This document shows, one piece after another, positions 47,801 through 58,422 of a DNA stretch of 64,000 nucleotides; positions within the stretch are counted from its first letter, which is position 1, and each line of letters begins with the position of its first letter. The notes beneath the pieces were generated by a model that worked only from the letters and a program-made list of their open reading frames with translations, ran no database searches and was not told the origin of the DNA. Origin of the DNA: Bolinopsis microptera (lineage: Eukaryota; Ctenophora; Tentaculata; Lobata; Bolinopsidae); NCBI RefSeq assembly GCF_026151205.1, contig NC_087075.1, positions 11,640,303-11,704,302 of the forward strand. Reading direction: 5' to 3'. The translations under genes and the position numbers were made by a program.

Positions 47801-48453
47801 AAACGCCTGATCAACGACAAAGTCACAAAACTTAATCAAGAATCATGGATTACTGATGGTCCCAGACACACTAAACTGACACTTGGAAATAAAAACATCA
47901 ACATCATCAAAAATCTCAACACTACACTCAGTAACAACAGACAAAATTATAGAACTGCAGTGCACCTCATCACGGGACATTGTGGCCTCAACAAACACCT
48001 ACACACCATTCGCAAATCAGACACAAGTGCTTGTCCTAAATGCGGCGACGAAGAGGAGACTGTCTCACACTTTCTCGGACAGTGCCCGGCTATTGCCCAA
48101 ATAAGAGGTCAATATTTCCGGGACTACTACCTCTCTGTCAATGACATATTCGACAACCAACACATCTCCACCATTGTCAACTTTACAAACCACACTAAAC
48201 GCTTAGTGGTGCCAGAGGAGTTGGACCAGACAGGTGTAACATAGCGACTACTTTAACGCCGTCTTATTTCGCCTCTCTCTTCCACACTCAACCACCACTT
48301 AAGCGTTTATCTATGACACACCCCACAACACTTACCATCATCCTTGATTACACATCTTGATTCCACTGGCATCCTCCCACAGGACTGCCATACCCCAGAG
48401 GTAGGCAAAGCATTCATATGCTATCCTCTCGTGGGCCAACCAGGCCCAGCCTC

Positions 48454-48486
<33 letters not shown>
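44814..48486 (+). mobile_element. recent LINE insertion with 30-A tail and target duplication
   Basis: A 5'-truncated non-LTR retrotransposon inserted in the left arm of the palindromic element. The target duplication GTCAAAAGAAA is present at 44803-44813 and 48487-48497 (13 bp if the preceding AA is counted). The 3' end is a pure run of 30 A (48457-48486). Since the opposite arm keeps the empty site, the boundaries are exact. It contains the long open frame described separately, followed by a ~210-bp 3' UTR. Confidence 0.95.
44855..48244 (+). CDS. LINE ORF2 polyprotein: partial endonuclease, reverse transcriptase, RNase H, zinc finger
   Basis: The protein is 1129 residues from the first ATG, but the frame is open from the insertion boundary (about 44816: QLSSTELILAASY), so the N-terminus is cut off by 5' truncation. 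Visible in order: the C-terminal half of an APE-type endonuclease (GSDTNSHH about 29-36, SDHR about 107), reverse transcriptase with motif A FLDIEGAFD (about 470), motif B RRGCPQGGILSPFLW (about 527) and FADD (about 559), LGVTLDSKLNF, an RNase H domain (TDGS about 842, QTELTAI, WSDS, then AAHIGLWGNEKADELA), and a C-terminal CPKCGDEEETVSHFLGQCP zinc knuckle (about 1060). RNase H downstream of RT points to the I/LOA-type lineages. It has no internal stop, so it is young, but the incomplete endonuclease makes it non-autonomous. Confidence 0.95.
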   Translation: MDINGPVPPQETSPLAKYANDNNIPLIIGSDTNSHHTLWGNKACNKRGEELLDFLSSLGLSCANKGSSPTFLNSRGHNSIIDLTITNQLGGDLISNWHVSDLYSNSDHRYIMFDITTGPKKEPKQIRLVKNTDWDRFDEILSNNPNLNNTQINTTTEIDHKIDIINTALKEAFEEACPITYISSSVRKPPWLTQEVEEAQRGIRQKLITARKKKTDALWLALRESNKQYNRLITNSQRNAWRTFCQETESVKESGRMNKILKSCNDNKHTLEAVYKPNGDITKNAEETLEVMTRTHFKDSVTDPPVPPPGPLPITTTLLNTIYSPDRIEEALKSFDPLKAAGPDTLKPIIIQKAWTHIKDITRTIMTKNHETQHIPTLWKESLGIFLPKPGKTDYNQPKSFRTITLSPVMLKLQEKVILWHMQHDLNIAKDINKRQFGFKKGCSTEAALHKVTHTIERRIAKKGYVLGVFLDIEGAFDNVSFKAISDAIKTTKVDLATAQWIINMVTNRFITLNHKDKSTRVRIRRGCPQGGILSPFLWNLVVDDLLAYTARDIPGYLQAFADDLLSLAEGNDLDIIWNRTRKTINTIEKWCQTKDLSISALKTQIVMFTWNKKWTLRPVVVGNTTIGLSKSAKFLGVTLDSKLNFNEHITNTTKKATASLMQCRRAVGPTWGMSPKTCKWMYTAVIRPILSYCCSIWIRATQTDTNARKFKRVQALALRMMSGAMPSTPFIALNHLTNTPDIILFLRGEAAKGTARLQAYGSLTLETIAPRKGTITTHTTINKQFMVDLNIPPKAERDLSIPTMMLERRFTVTTPGADNIGYRGSLQNTIDNIPSETITCYTDGSRTDSGSGAGYIITTDNNNTTLDERSFKLPDYCTVYQTELTAIIEACKYLSTYTNTHIIIWSDSLSSIQAISSPSTRSRTTRDCYDTLNTLGSTNTLEIRWIAAHIGLWGNEKADELAKNGTTSESTLNCPIPQSYIKRLINDKVTKLNQESWITDGPRHTKLTLGNKNINIIKNLNTTLSNNRQNYRTAVHLITGHCGLNKHLHTIRKSDTSACPKCGDEEETVSHFLGQCPAIAQIRGQYFRDYYLSVNDIFDNQHISTIVNFTNHTKRLVVPEELDQTGVT

Positions 48487-48489
<3 letters not shown>

Positions 48490-48757
48490 AAAAGAAACAC
48501 AACGAAGGTATGTTACCAACACCACAATATAACAATTATACTAACAACTGAATTAAATTTATTCTGACGACGGGCAGCCCTGATGTGCTCCGTCATCCTC
48601 AACGAGCGACCACTTGTAATAGAGGTGTTATGTCATGTGACACCGATCCGTCCAATCACAAACAGGACGAGTCAGCAGATCGATATCGTGTGTTTACTTT
48701 TCATATCTTTATTTGACCCTCTGTTCACATTGTTATCTCTACCACATCTCGGCTCTC
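48487..48757. mobile_element. left arm (inner part) of large palindromic DNA transposon
   Basis: It continues the left arm after the LINE insertion, starting with the target duplicate GTCAAAAGAAA. It is the inverted copy of about 49156-49428. The arm ends at CCACATCTCGGCTC, matched by GAGCCGAGATGTGG near 49157. The open frames at 48583 (+) and 49328 (-) are the same arm sequence read in mirror orientation. Confidence 0.85.
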
Positions 48758-49155
48758 ATGGATATATGCATTATTCCTTTGCTTCCAGTTGCTCAGTTGG
48801 TGTAAACTTAAAGCACAGTTCATCATTTGGATCTCACTCAGTTCACAATCGCGACCTCATATTAGAGTAAATGTTTTTAATAATACGCAATTGGACAACT
48901 AAACCGAAACATGCTATAACTAAACAATGTTAATGTTCCGTTCCTGATTGAACAGTTAGCATCACAGTCAGTTGGAGGAGCGACCAACACACTATCAAGA
49001 TCGGTTGTTTATCTTAAACCCCCCGCCCCCCAACAGTTTGTATTGTACGTGGGCAATGGGCACGGTTATATAAGTACAACAATCACACTATTTCAAGTTC
49101 ACGACGTAATCATGGCGTGTTTACCGCGGTGCAGATATTGCACGCGGACCTTGCC
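48758..49155. mobile_element. spacer (loop) of the palindromic transposon with TATA-ATG cassette
   Basis: About 400 bp of non-inverted sequence separate the arms. Near its right end lie GGTTATATAAG (about 49064) and, ~45 bp later, an ATG at 49112 opening MACLPRCRYCTRTLPSRDVV and stopping soon inside the arm. This could be the leftover promoter and start of a lost transposase, with C-x-x-C suggesting a zinc-binding N-terminus, but the evidence is slight. Confidence 0.5.
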
Positions 49156-50146
49156 GAGCCGAGATGTGGTAGAGATAACAATGTGAACAGAGGGTCAAAT
49201 AAAGATAAGAAAAGTAAACACACGATATCGATCTGCTGACTCGTCCTGTTTGTGATTGGACGGATCGGTGTCACATGACATAACACCTCTATTACAAGTG
49301 GTCGCTCGTTGAGGATGACGGAGCACATCAGGGCTGCCCGTCGTCAGAATAAATTTAATTCAGTTGTTAGTATAATTGTTATATTGTGGTGTTGGTAACC
49401 TACCTTCGTTGTGTTTCTTTTGACTTTTTTATCATGCTGTGCTCTGGAAATTGTGATAGTACCTGTCCGATTTGTTAAGGAGACGATCTCCCTAGCTGTT
49501 CATATGTTGCAGGATCAGAATGTTCGTGAGGAACAGTCACCAAAAGTGAGTTGCTTACCTGCTGTGTGTTTTCGTACTCTGGTCTTCACTCAAGTTGCAA
49601 AGCTGCAATAAACGTATCGCAAAGAACATTTATATCTGAAAATTGTGTTAGTACCAGTTTGATCAGTTAAGGTGCGGATTGCCTCGATCTGTCGGGTTCA
49701 GCTTAACTGCCTAGGTCATGAGTAGAACCGAAGGATCAAAACATATGTTGCTTGTTGCTCGTATCAACTATAAAACATCAATTTTGAGGGATAAGGAAGT
49801 GTTTATAGGTTCTGAAACCTAGCTAAATCGATTTTTCGTGCAATTTTAGGTCAGAAACAGTCATCAAAATGAGTTAATAAGAAGGTCGATTTCTCGGTTA
49901 TTTTTGAGCTTTCGTTCAGAAAATGATTCGGGGCCTTCAAAGGGGGGTAACAAGAAAGCGTTACAAGTGTTACAAGCCTTCTATAATACAAAATGTGTAT
50001 CATCTCTTCAACCCGCTGAACATGTGCTTACCCTAAAAATGTAAACAAATGTGTTTCACCTCCTCAACCCGCTGAACATGTGCTTACTATTGAAGTAAAC
50101 AAATGTGTTTCACCTCCCCACCAGTATCCACATCTATAAGGTCTTC
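49156..50146. mobile_element. right arm of large palindromic DNA transposon
   Basis: An uninterrupted ~1-kb arm that mirrors the left arm from GAGCCGAGATGTGG to TATAAGGTCTTC. It contains one copy of the CTCTGGAAATTGTGATAGTA motif that is triplicated on the left, and lacks the ~110-bp block present there. It therefore shows the ancestral, LINE-free target site (TTTCTTTTGACTT near 49416-49428). Confidence 0.87.
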
Positions 50147-51780
50147 TATTCGGACTTACAATCTGTATGTAAAAGCTATATATTATATAGCAATAACCGT
50201 ATGCTATGATTGGTTTTTCATGGCTTTGTTTGAGTCATGATAGCATTGAATGCAGCCATGATGCTTCTTTATTCTTAATATTAAATTATAAGTATTAAGT
50301 AAGTTGTTTATTTGAGACTATCATTGTAAACTTATCACCTTCTCGGAGCCAGAGAACAAAGTTCTGTAGGTCCTAAACTACAGAACTTTGCTATGCCGAA
50401 CTATTATTTGTCATTGTTATCTCTGTTCCTTCATATTATTTAATGCATCATTGACAATTATAACCCCTACATATGGCTAATATACGACCACTGGACGCCT
50501 AACATACGGCTAAGATAAGAATTAGTTATTTGTTCACAGAATAAAGCTAGCAGCTACATTAGGTCTAATTATGCCACAAAACAACAGTTCTCCTGCATAC
50601 AAGGTCGATCTGTAATTAAGCAACTAAAAGACCCTTGTATAATTAAAATTATAGTGGCACTGTTGCCGATCTAAAATATTTGAAACATTTTTGGCACTTT
50701 GAAATTGACATAATATATCGATATATGAAGATCATATAATGCATTGTGCATCGTTTCCGGTGTATACTTTTTATAATTTTATATTTGCAATTTAAGAGTA
50801 ATATGCTGATTTCTATGGAATTATTTAAAAAATTTGCTTGTTCAATTTGCGTCAATTTATAATCTCGTCTGATAATTACTATTTCGTCGTCTAAGAAATG
50901 AAATTGTAATTCAAGTTACTTATAATTAGCACATGAGCAGCACGAGTCTCACGACCTTCCCAACCCATTATAATGACTTGGGAAGATCATGCATTATTAT
51001 CTCAGGATATATTATACGTTATCAATCATATTCAACCGGAATTGATTGTTGTGTGCTTCTTTTGATTCTGATTTCTGAAAGTATAAAATATTTGGTTCTC
51101 GTTAGAACAGATTTTCGTGTCGTGTAGCAAACATCGTACAGGTATTTGGCCTTCAGATTAGTTACAACTTATATTAATGAGTTGCACTTATTAATATTTG
51201 ATAACTATAACCATTAGTAATACAAAAGATTTATCCGGGATTACCTCCGTGCTTTCCTCTACTGTTACATTAATGAGTTGTGATGGCAAGGGGTGACACC
51301 ACCGATCAGCGTGGATACAAAAATCAGCAGATCGCACGGAATTAAATGATCCTTGCTTCATGAGTATCATGGTTTGGGAATTAGGTGGCATTGAAAGATT
51401 CACCTCAAGTAACTAGCTAGCACTTATCATCAGCAATCAGCATACTACTTGATAATAGCAAGCTCACTTGCATTAACCAGTCTGCAAGTTTCTGATAATT
51501 AATAAATGTATATTTGAGACCTTCCTCCTCCTGTTTAGGGGTTTAGGCTTGAACAGTAACATAATAACCACAGAAAAGTAGGGTTATCGTCTCAGTATTA
51601 ATTTATAAAGCTCTGGTTTTTTCTAATTTCACTTCGGAAAATTTTAACTTTCTCAATCTCAATTGAACTGTGGGCCCTGTCGGCCGTCGGATCTTTTAAT
51701 TAATACTTTAATAATAATGCAATCATAATATTAGCAAACTAATTTCATGCATTGTCTAGTGTACAGTCTTATACAGTCTT
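50147..51780. other. intergenic, no gene recognised
   Basis: AT-rich sequence. A 12-bp perfect inverted repeat AAAGTTCTGTAG / CTACAGAACTTT with an 8-bp loop lies at about 50358-50391. Open frames here (50649, 50933, 51191) are short and featureless. Confidence 0.5.
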
Positions 51781-51782
51781 AT

Positions 51783-51890
51783 CTCCGATTGTATATAAGA
51801 TTTTATATAATTTTTCATAATCATGACTTAATTATAATGTATACATTATCATTAAGTCATGATTATGTATATAAAATCTTATTTCCGCCC
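51783..51890. repeat. AT-rich foldback (~108 bp)
   Basis: ATAAGATTTTATATA plus CATAATCATGACTTAAT on the left pair with ATTAAGTCATGATTATG plus TATATAAAATCTTAT on the right; the centre is ATAATGTATACATTAT. This is a hairpin MITE or cruciform-forming sequence. Confidence 0.8.
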
Positions 51891-52010
51891 GTTTAATTAT
51901 ACGACCAGAATCCGGCGAGCACATCTGATCTTTGTAATTATTCTCAATTTTTTGTGAACGGAAAAAGACCATGCATACCCATTACCCACAGTTTATCTGT
52001 CTCAATGACC

Positions 52011-52345
52011 CGAATTTGTCTGCAACGTTTTCCGAACATTATTCAAATAGTGCATAAGAGCCCGTACATTGAGATTGTGAAAGCTACTTCAAAACCTGCA
52101 GTTAGATAACCCCCATTCACATCTCAAAAGAAGGAAGAATAACCTGCCATAAATAGCTATTCAGCTAGTCAGAATACGCCCCCAGAGCAACTAGGGTCCA
52201 TTAAAGATATTGTGCAGGACCAAGTCCTATCATTTCATAGATCTCGTTCCAGTCAAGCATCTTTTCATCCGACTCTAGTGATTCCTTTTAATTTCATTTC
52301 ATTCAAGTTTGTTTATACTTTATTTTATCTGCCTGTGCTGTTGAA
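52011..52345 (-). pseudogene. MFS transporter (SVOP-like) fragment, copy A
   Basis: It matches the 5' part of copies B and C. Shared blocks include TGTCTGCAACGTTTTCCGAA, CTACTTCAAAACCTGCAG and ATCATTTCATAGATCTCGTT, the last matching copy C almost exactly. Read on the minus strand it would cover the first transmembrane helices and the N-terminal cytosolic segment. The rest of the gene to the left is missing. Frame is broken by several indels. Confidence 0.7.
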
Positions 52346-55090
52346 AAGTTTAGATTCAGCGAAAATATAACATTTGGCACTATTACACAGTTTAAAGTGC
52401 GTAATTTCTAAATGCAAATCCAAAAAAAAAAAAATCCAGCCAATGACTCGTAAAATGTACATACTATCAGACCACGGTGGTTACGAGACACAGATGCAAA
52501 ACAAAAGTGCGAGTGGGCGCAGAATCGGCACTATTGAACTAACACCGCACTTTTGTCGGTCACTATCAGGTCGAAATTCCCCATCTAATCCAGAATTGTT
52601 TGTGCATTTCAACTTGGCATCGCTGAGTAAACAACGAAATAAGAACGACATGCCCACATCTAAAGTTAGGGTCAAACGATATTCAATGACGTATCATTAA
52701 AAATATCGGAAAGTGCATTACTTTTTAAAAATCAGAAAAACATGTAATGATGGATTAACAACTTTCTTCCTAAGAATCTGAATTACGCATATAAAAAAAA
52801 TATTATTTTCTCAATGTTTTTTATTTGTACAGTGAATTAAGAGAGCATAATTACAATGTTGCCAGAAGTAACTGCCCACACGCAACCCTAAAATGATCTC
52901 TTAAACAGTCAATATTTACTGCTATACAACCAACCAACAACTGCAAATCATACTTGAACAACACCAATTATTACATGTCTATATTCAACATATATCACGA
53001 AATCTATCATTCACAATTCACGCAAATGATGTTCACACAGAATAGAACAACAGTCCTGATTATGTGCATACACATACATAATTATAACAACCATATGAGT
53101 TTAAGGTGTGAGGCACGTTAACTCAAGTGTACTCGAAAAAATGTAAATACGATCAGAACGCGGTAATACGAGACCCATAACCAACACATAAGGCAGTGGG
53201 CGTCAGATTTGCACTGTTGACCAAACATCACCGTGCACTTTGTCGCCACTATCGTCGATATACGTTTTCTATCAGATTTGTGACATTCAAACTTGGCATC
53301 GCTGTGTACAACGAAAATAAGAAGAAATGCCCACAACATAGTTTAGGGTAAAAACTTTTTTCATGACGTATCATTTAAATAGATGCGGAAAGTGGAATTA
53401 CTTTTAAAAATCAGAAAAACAATTATATGGATAGAACAACTTTTCTTCTGTGAGGGTCATAAGATAAAGGAATAGGGACAAAATATCAATGAAACAGAAT
53501 TGAGAGATTGATACAAACGTACACATGAGCATCTTACTATATATAAAGCGATACGATATATATCCGTGCCATATTACTGACACCACGGCAAACAACTATA
53601 ACGCGACTTGTCCGCAAAAACCGTAAAAGTAGACAACTGAAACTTTTTTGACTGGGTCAAATTTTCTTTAAAAAAAATGTCAAAATTTGGACTCCCAATT
53701 GGTGTAAAAAACTGCGATTAAATAGGCAATACTTATTTAGTCTCTCGATCTTACACCACATTAGGGTTAGACTGGTTCCTGCAATTTCTAAATAATGTGC
53801 GATTACAGCGCAGATGAAGAATAAAGGGATATCCCATTATTAAACTTTCGCGGACGTACCAGTTTGCGTGCCCATTGTGATGTAAATCTTCCGTTATTAT
53901 ATTTATAATATATTATATGTGATGGTTCTTACACGCGAATTAAGCAGTCACGGTCCCCCGGGACTCTAACGTACTGAGTTTTGATGGTAACCATACAATT
54001 TTGTACATTTTGTATTGATATTTCAATTATCAATCCAAAAGGAAGTGTAGTTACGACATAGTTATAACAAATGATTTGTATACAAAACTATCATACATCA
54101 ACACAAATAACTTTAATTTACCAGTACCACCAGATGAACATTAAGTGTTTTTATGAAAGAAAAGCAAGTTTCACAATAATAGTTAACACTGACAAACATC
54201 AAATTACGCAATAAATAAAAGAACTTATTATTTTAAATGTTTTATTATTTGTACATGGTAAAATTAAGTATAACCATAATAACAAGGTTTGCCCAGAATT
54301 TAACTGCCCCACACTCAAAACCTATAAAATAACATATCAGCCCATTTAACTGCTCACGACCAACAACAACTGCAAACGTTAGTGCGATAACTCAAAATCA
54401 AATTTACAATGTTAAAAACTAACCCCACCCCCTAGGAAAAAAACAGAGTCACTTGTTCATAGAACTTCAAAAAAAGTCTCCTAACTAACAATAAATAAGA
54501 CATGTTGTTACTCATAAGACCCATTTTTTTTATTACGTCTGTAATCATTGTTATCATAGACCGGTACACTAGTGGTATAGATGATTGTCGTACAATCAAT
54601 TGTAAACCGCACACCCACTGAGGTTGTAGCCTTGCAATGCGAACCGGAGGATTTAAACTGTAGTGTCTTCAAACCGTGGTTTTTTAAAACCCTGTTCACG
54701 TTTTTGGAAAATTCTTATCGAAGTTAGAGAGTAGCTAATTTGAATCAAAAAAATTTTTAAGAAATGTAGGGACATGATACCATTATAATCCCATATATAT
54801 ACTAATAAAGAAACTTTTTTTCTAATGTCAAACTCACTATCTTATACTCAAATAACTTTTTACTCGAACCAAGGTTGAGGATTTAAATTGCAACCGAATA
54901 TAGAATATCATTTGCTACAACCACAACTAAATGCTTATTAAATAAAGATTTTTTTAAATATTTAGCCAAGAATAAAGATTTTTACCAACAAACATGGCAC
55001 GATCAAATGCTTGACAAAATTTAACACGCTTTCGAAATTAACATCTGGATAAGCCTAATAAGCACCTTTAGCACAACATTTTTAATATTT
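52346..55090. repeat. decayed flanking repeats of the transporter array
   Basis: Blocks found here recur elsewhere in 52-58.4 kb. CAACTTGGCATCGCTG plus neighbouring sequence occurs at about 52612, 53290 and 56870 (diverged). TCAGAAAAACATGTAATGAT occurs at about 52730, with copies near 53411 and 56990. TAACTGCCCACACGCAACCC occurs near 52869 and 57907 and, more diverged, near 54300. The open frames at 52374-52700 and 53118-53339 are these repeats in opposite phases and are not recognised as genes. Confidence 0.65.
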
Positions 55091-55099
55091 TCAAGTAAG

Positions 55100-56600
55100 A
55101 TCTTCGCTACATCAACAACTCTAAATGGTTATATTTCACTTCACTCGGAGAGATCACATACTTAGTCACCCTTTCGTATAACACCATTGTCCATACAAAA
55201 CCAACGAAAGATAAGAACAGAAAGATACCAACCACAGAATAGGGGCTCATATAGAACAATAAATAGACACACACCGACCCAAAAAAAACGCCTCCTAATT
55301 TTTCCACAACAGTTGATGAAACCAAAAGCTGTAGATCGGCGAATGTGGGGCAAGTGGGGAAAACTATTCTGGTATCAAAGAACCAAAGTGTAGTATTCAC
55401 AAAGTGCTCGACAATTTTTAGCGATCATAGTTTGTTGCGAAAGTGAACGAATCGTTAACACAAACAAAAGGATTGCTAACGATAGCCTCATAATTAAACT
55501 TGCACTCTAATAGGTATAGCCGGCAATGCCACAGTGGCTAAAAATCACAGCCTCAATTGAACGCCAAAGTACACCTCCACTAACGATCATCACTTCAATC
55601 AGATCATCTTTGTCAACTTTGGCATTTATGCTTTTGGTGGATTGAGCTGGTCCACACATATTAGCCTGTACATCAGTGGGTAGTCCACACTAACAGGCCA
55701 ACCCATGAACAAATTTGCAGAAGTAAACATGACGGAGGAGAGGGCGATGTGACTATTCTGTTTGTCCCTTGTTCAAGGTCTAGTGTAAATACGCCCATTT
55801 CCTCTCAACAAAACATTCCATTTTTATGTTTTTCCTGTAATTATCTTTCCCGAATAGCTTTGGCCAATGGTCTGACAGCTTTTCATAGCTTCAGTCTGTT
55901 GTCCCTTACACAAAGAAATCTAGGAGATTCGGGAAGAGCAAGAATCAGATTTAAGCAGGTACAGCAGAAGTGAGACCAAGATGATAAACCAATGCCATCC
56001 GAACCATTTTTTAGGACTAAGAAAATGTCCACTCCAGCAGACAGCTCCGAGGCACCAAATGAACCTAATAATACATTAGGACACCAAAGACTCGATACTT
56101 GCTTTCAGCAAACTCAGCGTTGTACAGACTATGCCAGCTATATTAATACCAATGCATGCACCAGTCACCAACCTAGTTGCAAAGAAAGACCCACTTATCG
56201 GCGATAGGCGCCCCAATTAGCAGCCCAAAGACAACAAAATGTCGACCATTGAGATCACAGTTTTCCTTTCCGTATATGTCTGCAACGTTACCGAAAATGA
56301 TTGCAAACACGCCATAAGAGCCATACAATGAAATTGTGATAGCTGCTTCAAAATTTGCAGAAATCCCCATTTCACATCTCAAAGAAGGAAGAAATAACAG
56401 CAGAAGAGTCAATCAGCATAGTCCAAGAATACCCACAGAGCAGCTAAGGTTTCCAGTAAAGATATTGTCAGACCAATTCCTATCAATTCATAGACTCACG
56501 TCATTCAAGCAGGCTTTTCATCCGACGTCTTGTGAGGTTGCCCATATTTTGCGAAGGTGGTGTCTCCATCGGTTGTGATTTCCTTAATGTCATCCTTTAT
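55100..56600 (-). pseudogene. SVOP-like major facilitator transporter, copy B (frameshifted)
   Basis: The minus strand encodes an intronless multi-pass transporter broken by indels. Near 56250-56410 it reads LPSLRCEMGISANFEAAITI, then SLYGSYGVFAIIFGNVADIY-GK: the first luminal loop (LRCEW in relatives), a helix, and the MFS motif G-N-x-A-D-x-Y-G-R/K. Near 56505-56600 the cytosolic N-terminus shows TTFAKYGQPHKTSDEK. The last helices are at 55107-55400 (GVFFGSVCVYLLFYMSPYSV and VGIFLFLSFVGFVWTMVLYE). SVOP-type proteins share the LRCEW loop and this motif A placement. No single open frame spans it, so it is a pseudogene or a poorly polished sequence. Substrate unknown. Confidence 0.72.
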
Positions 56601-58422
56601 CCATTTTTCTTGGTGGTGGATCATAAAATAAAGGAATAGGGACAAAATAATCAAGGAACCGACACGGGGATACTTATATGAAACGTACAATGGATCAAAA
56701 ACGTAATTTACCAGTACCACATGATTTTATCTATAAAGAAAGCTACGTTCCACAATAGAGGTTACACTGTTTTTTTACTTTAATAAATACAATTTACGCA
56801 TACTAAACTTTACACCTTGTCGCACTATCCGGTCGATAAACCGTTTCTATCAGAATATGAGGCACTTCAACTTGGTATCGCATGCATACAACGATATAAT
56901 GAACGACAAGCCCATAACTATGGTTAGGGTCTAAAGTTTTTCCAAGATGTATCATTAAATAGATCGAAAAGTGGAATTACTTTTGAAACTCAAGAAAAAC
57001 AAGTAATGATGGATAGAACAACTCTACTTCCTAAGAATACGTTGCCAGGCTGGTTAAATTCATCTAAATTTATGTCAAAAAGTACTGCCGTATTTAAGTT
57101 CTCAAAAAGTATGCGAATAATTCGTCCAATTTACTACTCAAGTTTTAATTTTTAGGGCTGTTATAATTCGCCAAAAAAATGCTCGAAAATTCCGGTAAAA
57201 ATGCCGGCTGTTGGAAACTGCACGCATTCTCGAGTCTAACAATCTATTTGAATATGTAAATTGTGACGATATACTCCAAATCTACAAACTTACAAATCTA
57301 CGACAAATAGACTAACTGTGGAGGAAAATAAATTGCTAACAATTTTATCAAGAGAATTTATTTACCTCATTAAACGTCCTACGAGTATGAGTTAAATTAA
57401 ACCCTAGCGAACTTGGTTCAATACCTACGCTAGTCACGAAACCAGTAACCACGCACGTGTTGCGTGGACACAACGTGTTTTGGCAATATTCCCCCATACA
57501 AAGCAACTATCGTGAACATTTTGGTATACTTTTTTAGATGCATCAATTTTTTTTTTTAATACGTATGTGAATTTAAATTCGAATAAAACGTTTAGTGCCA
57601 ATTTAACAGCATTTGAATACGTAAATTGTACCTAGAGTAATAGTATTGTACTAGACGTTGGGTGGTGGGTCATAAAATAACAGGAATAGGACAAAATATA
57701 AACGTACAATGAGCCAATACGTAAATTAACCAGTACAACATGATGAACCAGTAAATGTGTTTTATCAATGAAATAAAGCAAGTTTCTCAATAGATGGTAA
57801 CAAAGATATACATCAAATTACGGATATAAATAAAAGATTAATTTTTTTAAAATGTTTTATATTTGTACAGGGAATTAAGTATACCCATTAAAACAAGGTT
57901 GCTAAGAGTAACTGCCCACACGCAACCCTTTTTATAATCTCAAAATCAGCCCATTTTTTCTTCTTAAGACCAACAACAACTGCAACTGTTCAATGAAACT
58001 CAAAAAAAGGTCTCCTACCTTACCAAGAAATGAGACATTTTGTTACTCAGAAGATCCATTACTCGGTAATCATTGCTATCATAAACAGGTACACTCTAGT
58101 GGGATAAAGGATGTCGTTACAATGCACTTGTAAAACCGTAACCCCACGGAGGTGCAGCCTGCAGGTGAACCGTGGTAAATACGTTAGTGTCTACCTAACC
58201 TGTTGGATGGTTTCTGCATTAGGGGTCGTTCACATATTATAAATTAATATAAAAATATTATTACTACGTAGTCACTTTTTGTACAATATTTAGAAGTTAG
58301 AGAGTACCATAGATTCAACAAATAAGTATCGTGACATGAGACCATGTATAATAAAGAGTACTAGTGTAGATATAAATGTTGCCTATTTCCAACCAATATC
58401 TATAATGAATTTAAACATTAAC
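56601..58422. repeat. inter-copy spacer of the transporter array
   Basis: It holds the second round of the spacer blocks. CATAAAATAACAGGAATAGG occurs near 57670 (related copies near 53460 and 56625). TTTGTACAGGGAATTAAGTA occurs near 57862 (related near 52826 and 54250). CTCCTACCTTACCAAGAAAT occurs near 58012 (related near 54480). Offsets between matching blocks are close to 3.6 kb. A GGGGTCGTTCACA MITE-like end follows TTA at 58219-58221. Confidence 0.65.

Noticed and set aside
48583-49328. Two near-identical open frames (MCSVILNERPLVIEVLCHVT) on opposite strands
   Set aside because: The same palindrome arm read twice; no protein family recognised and the ends differ where the arms end.
55187-56578. 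Plus-strand open frames over the transporter copies
   Set aside because: Antisense shadows; the minus strand carries the transporter motifs.
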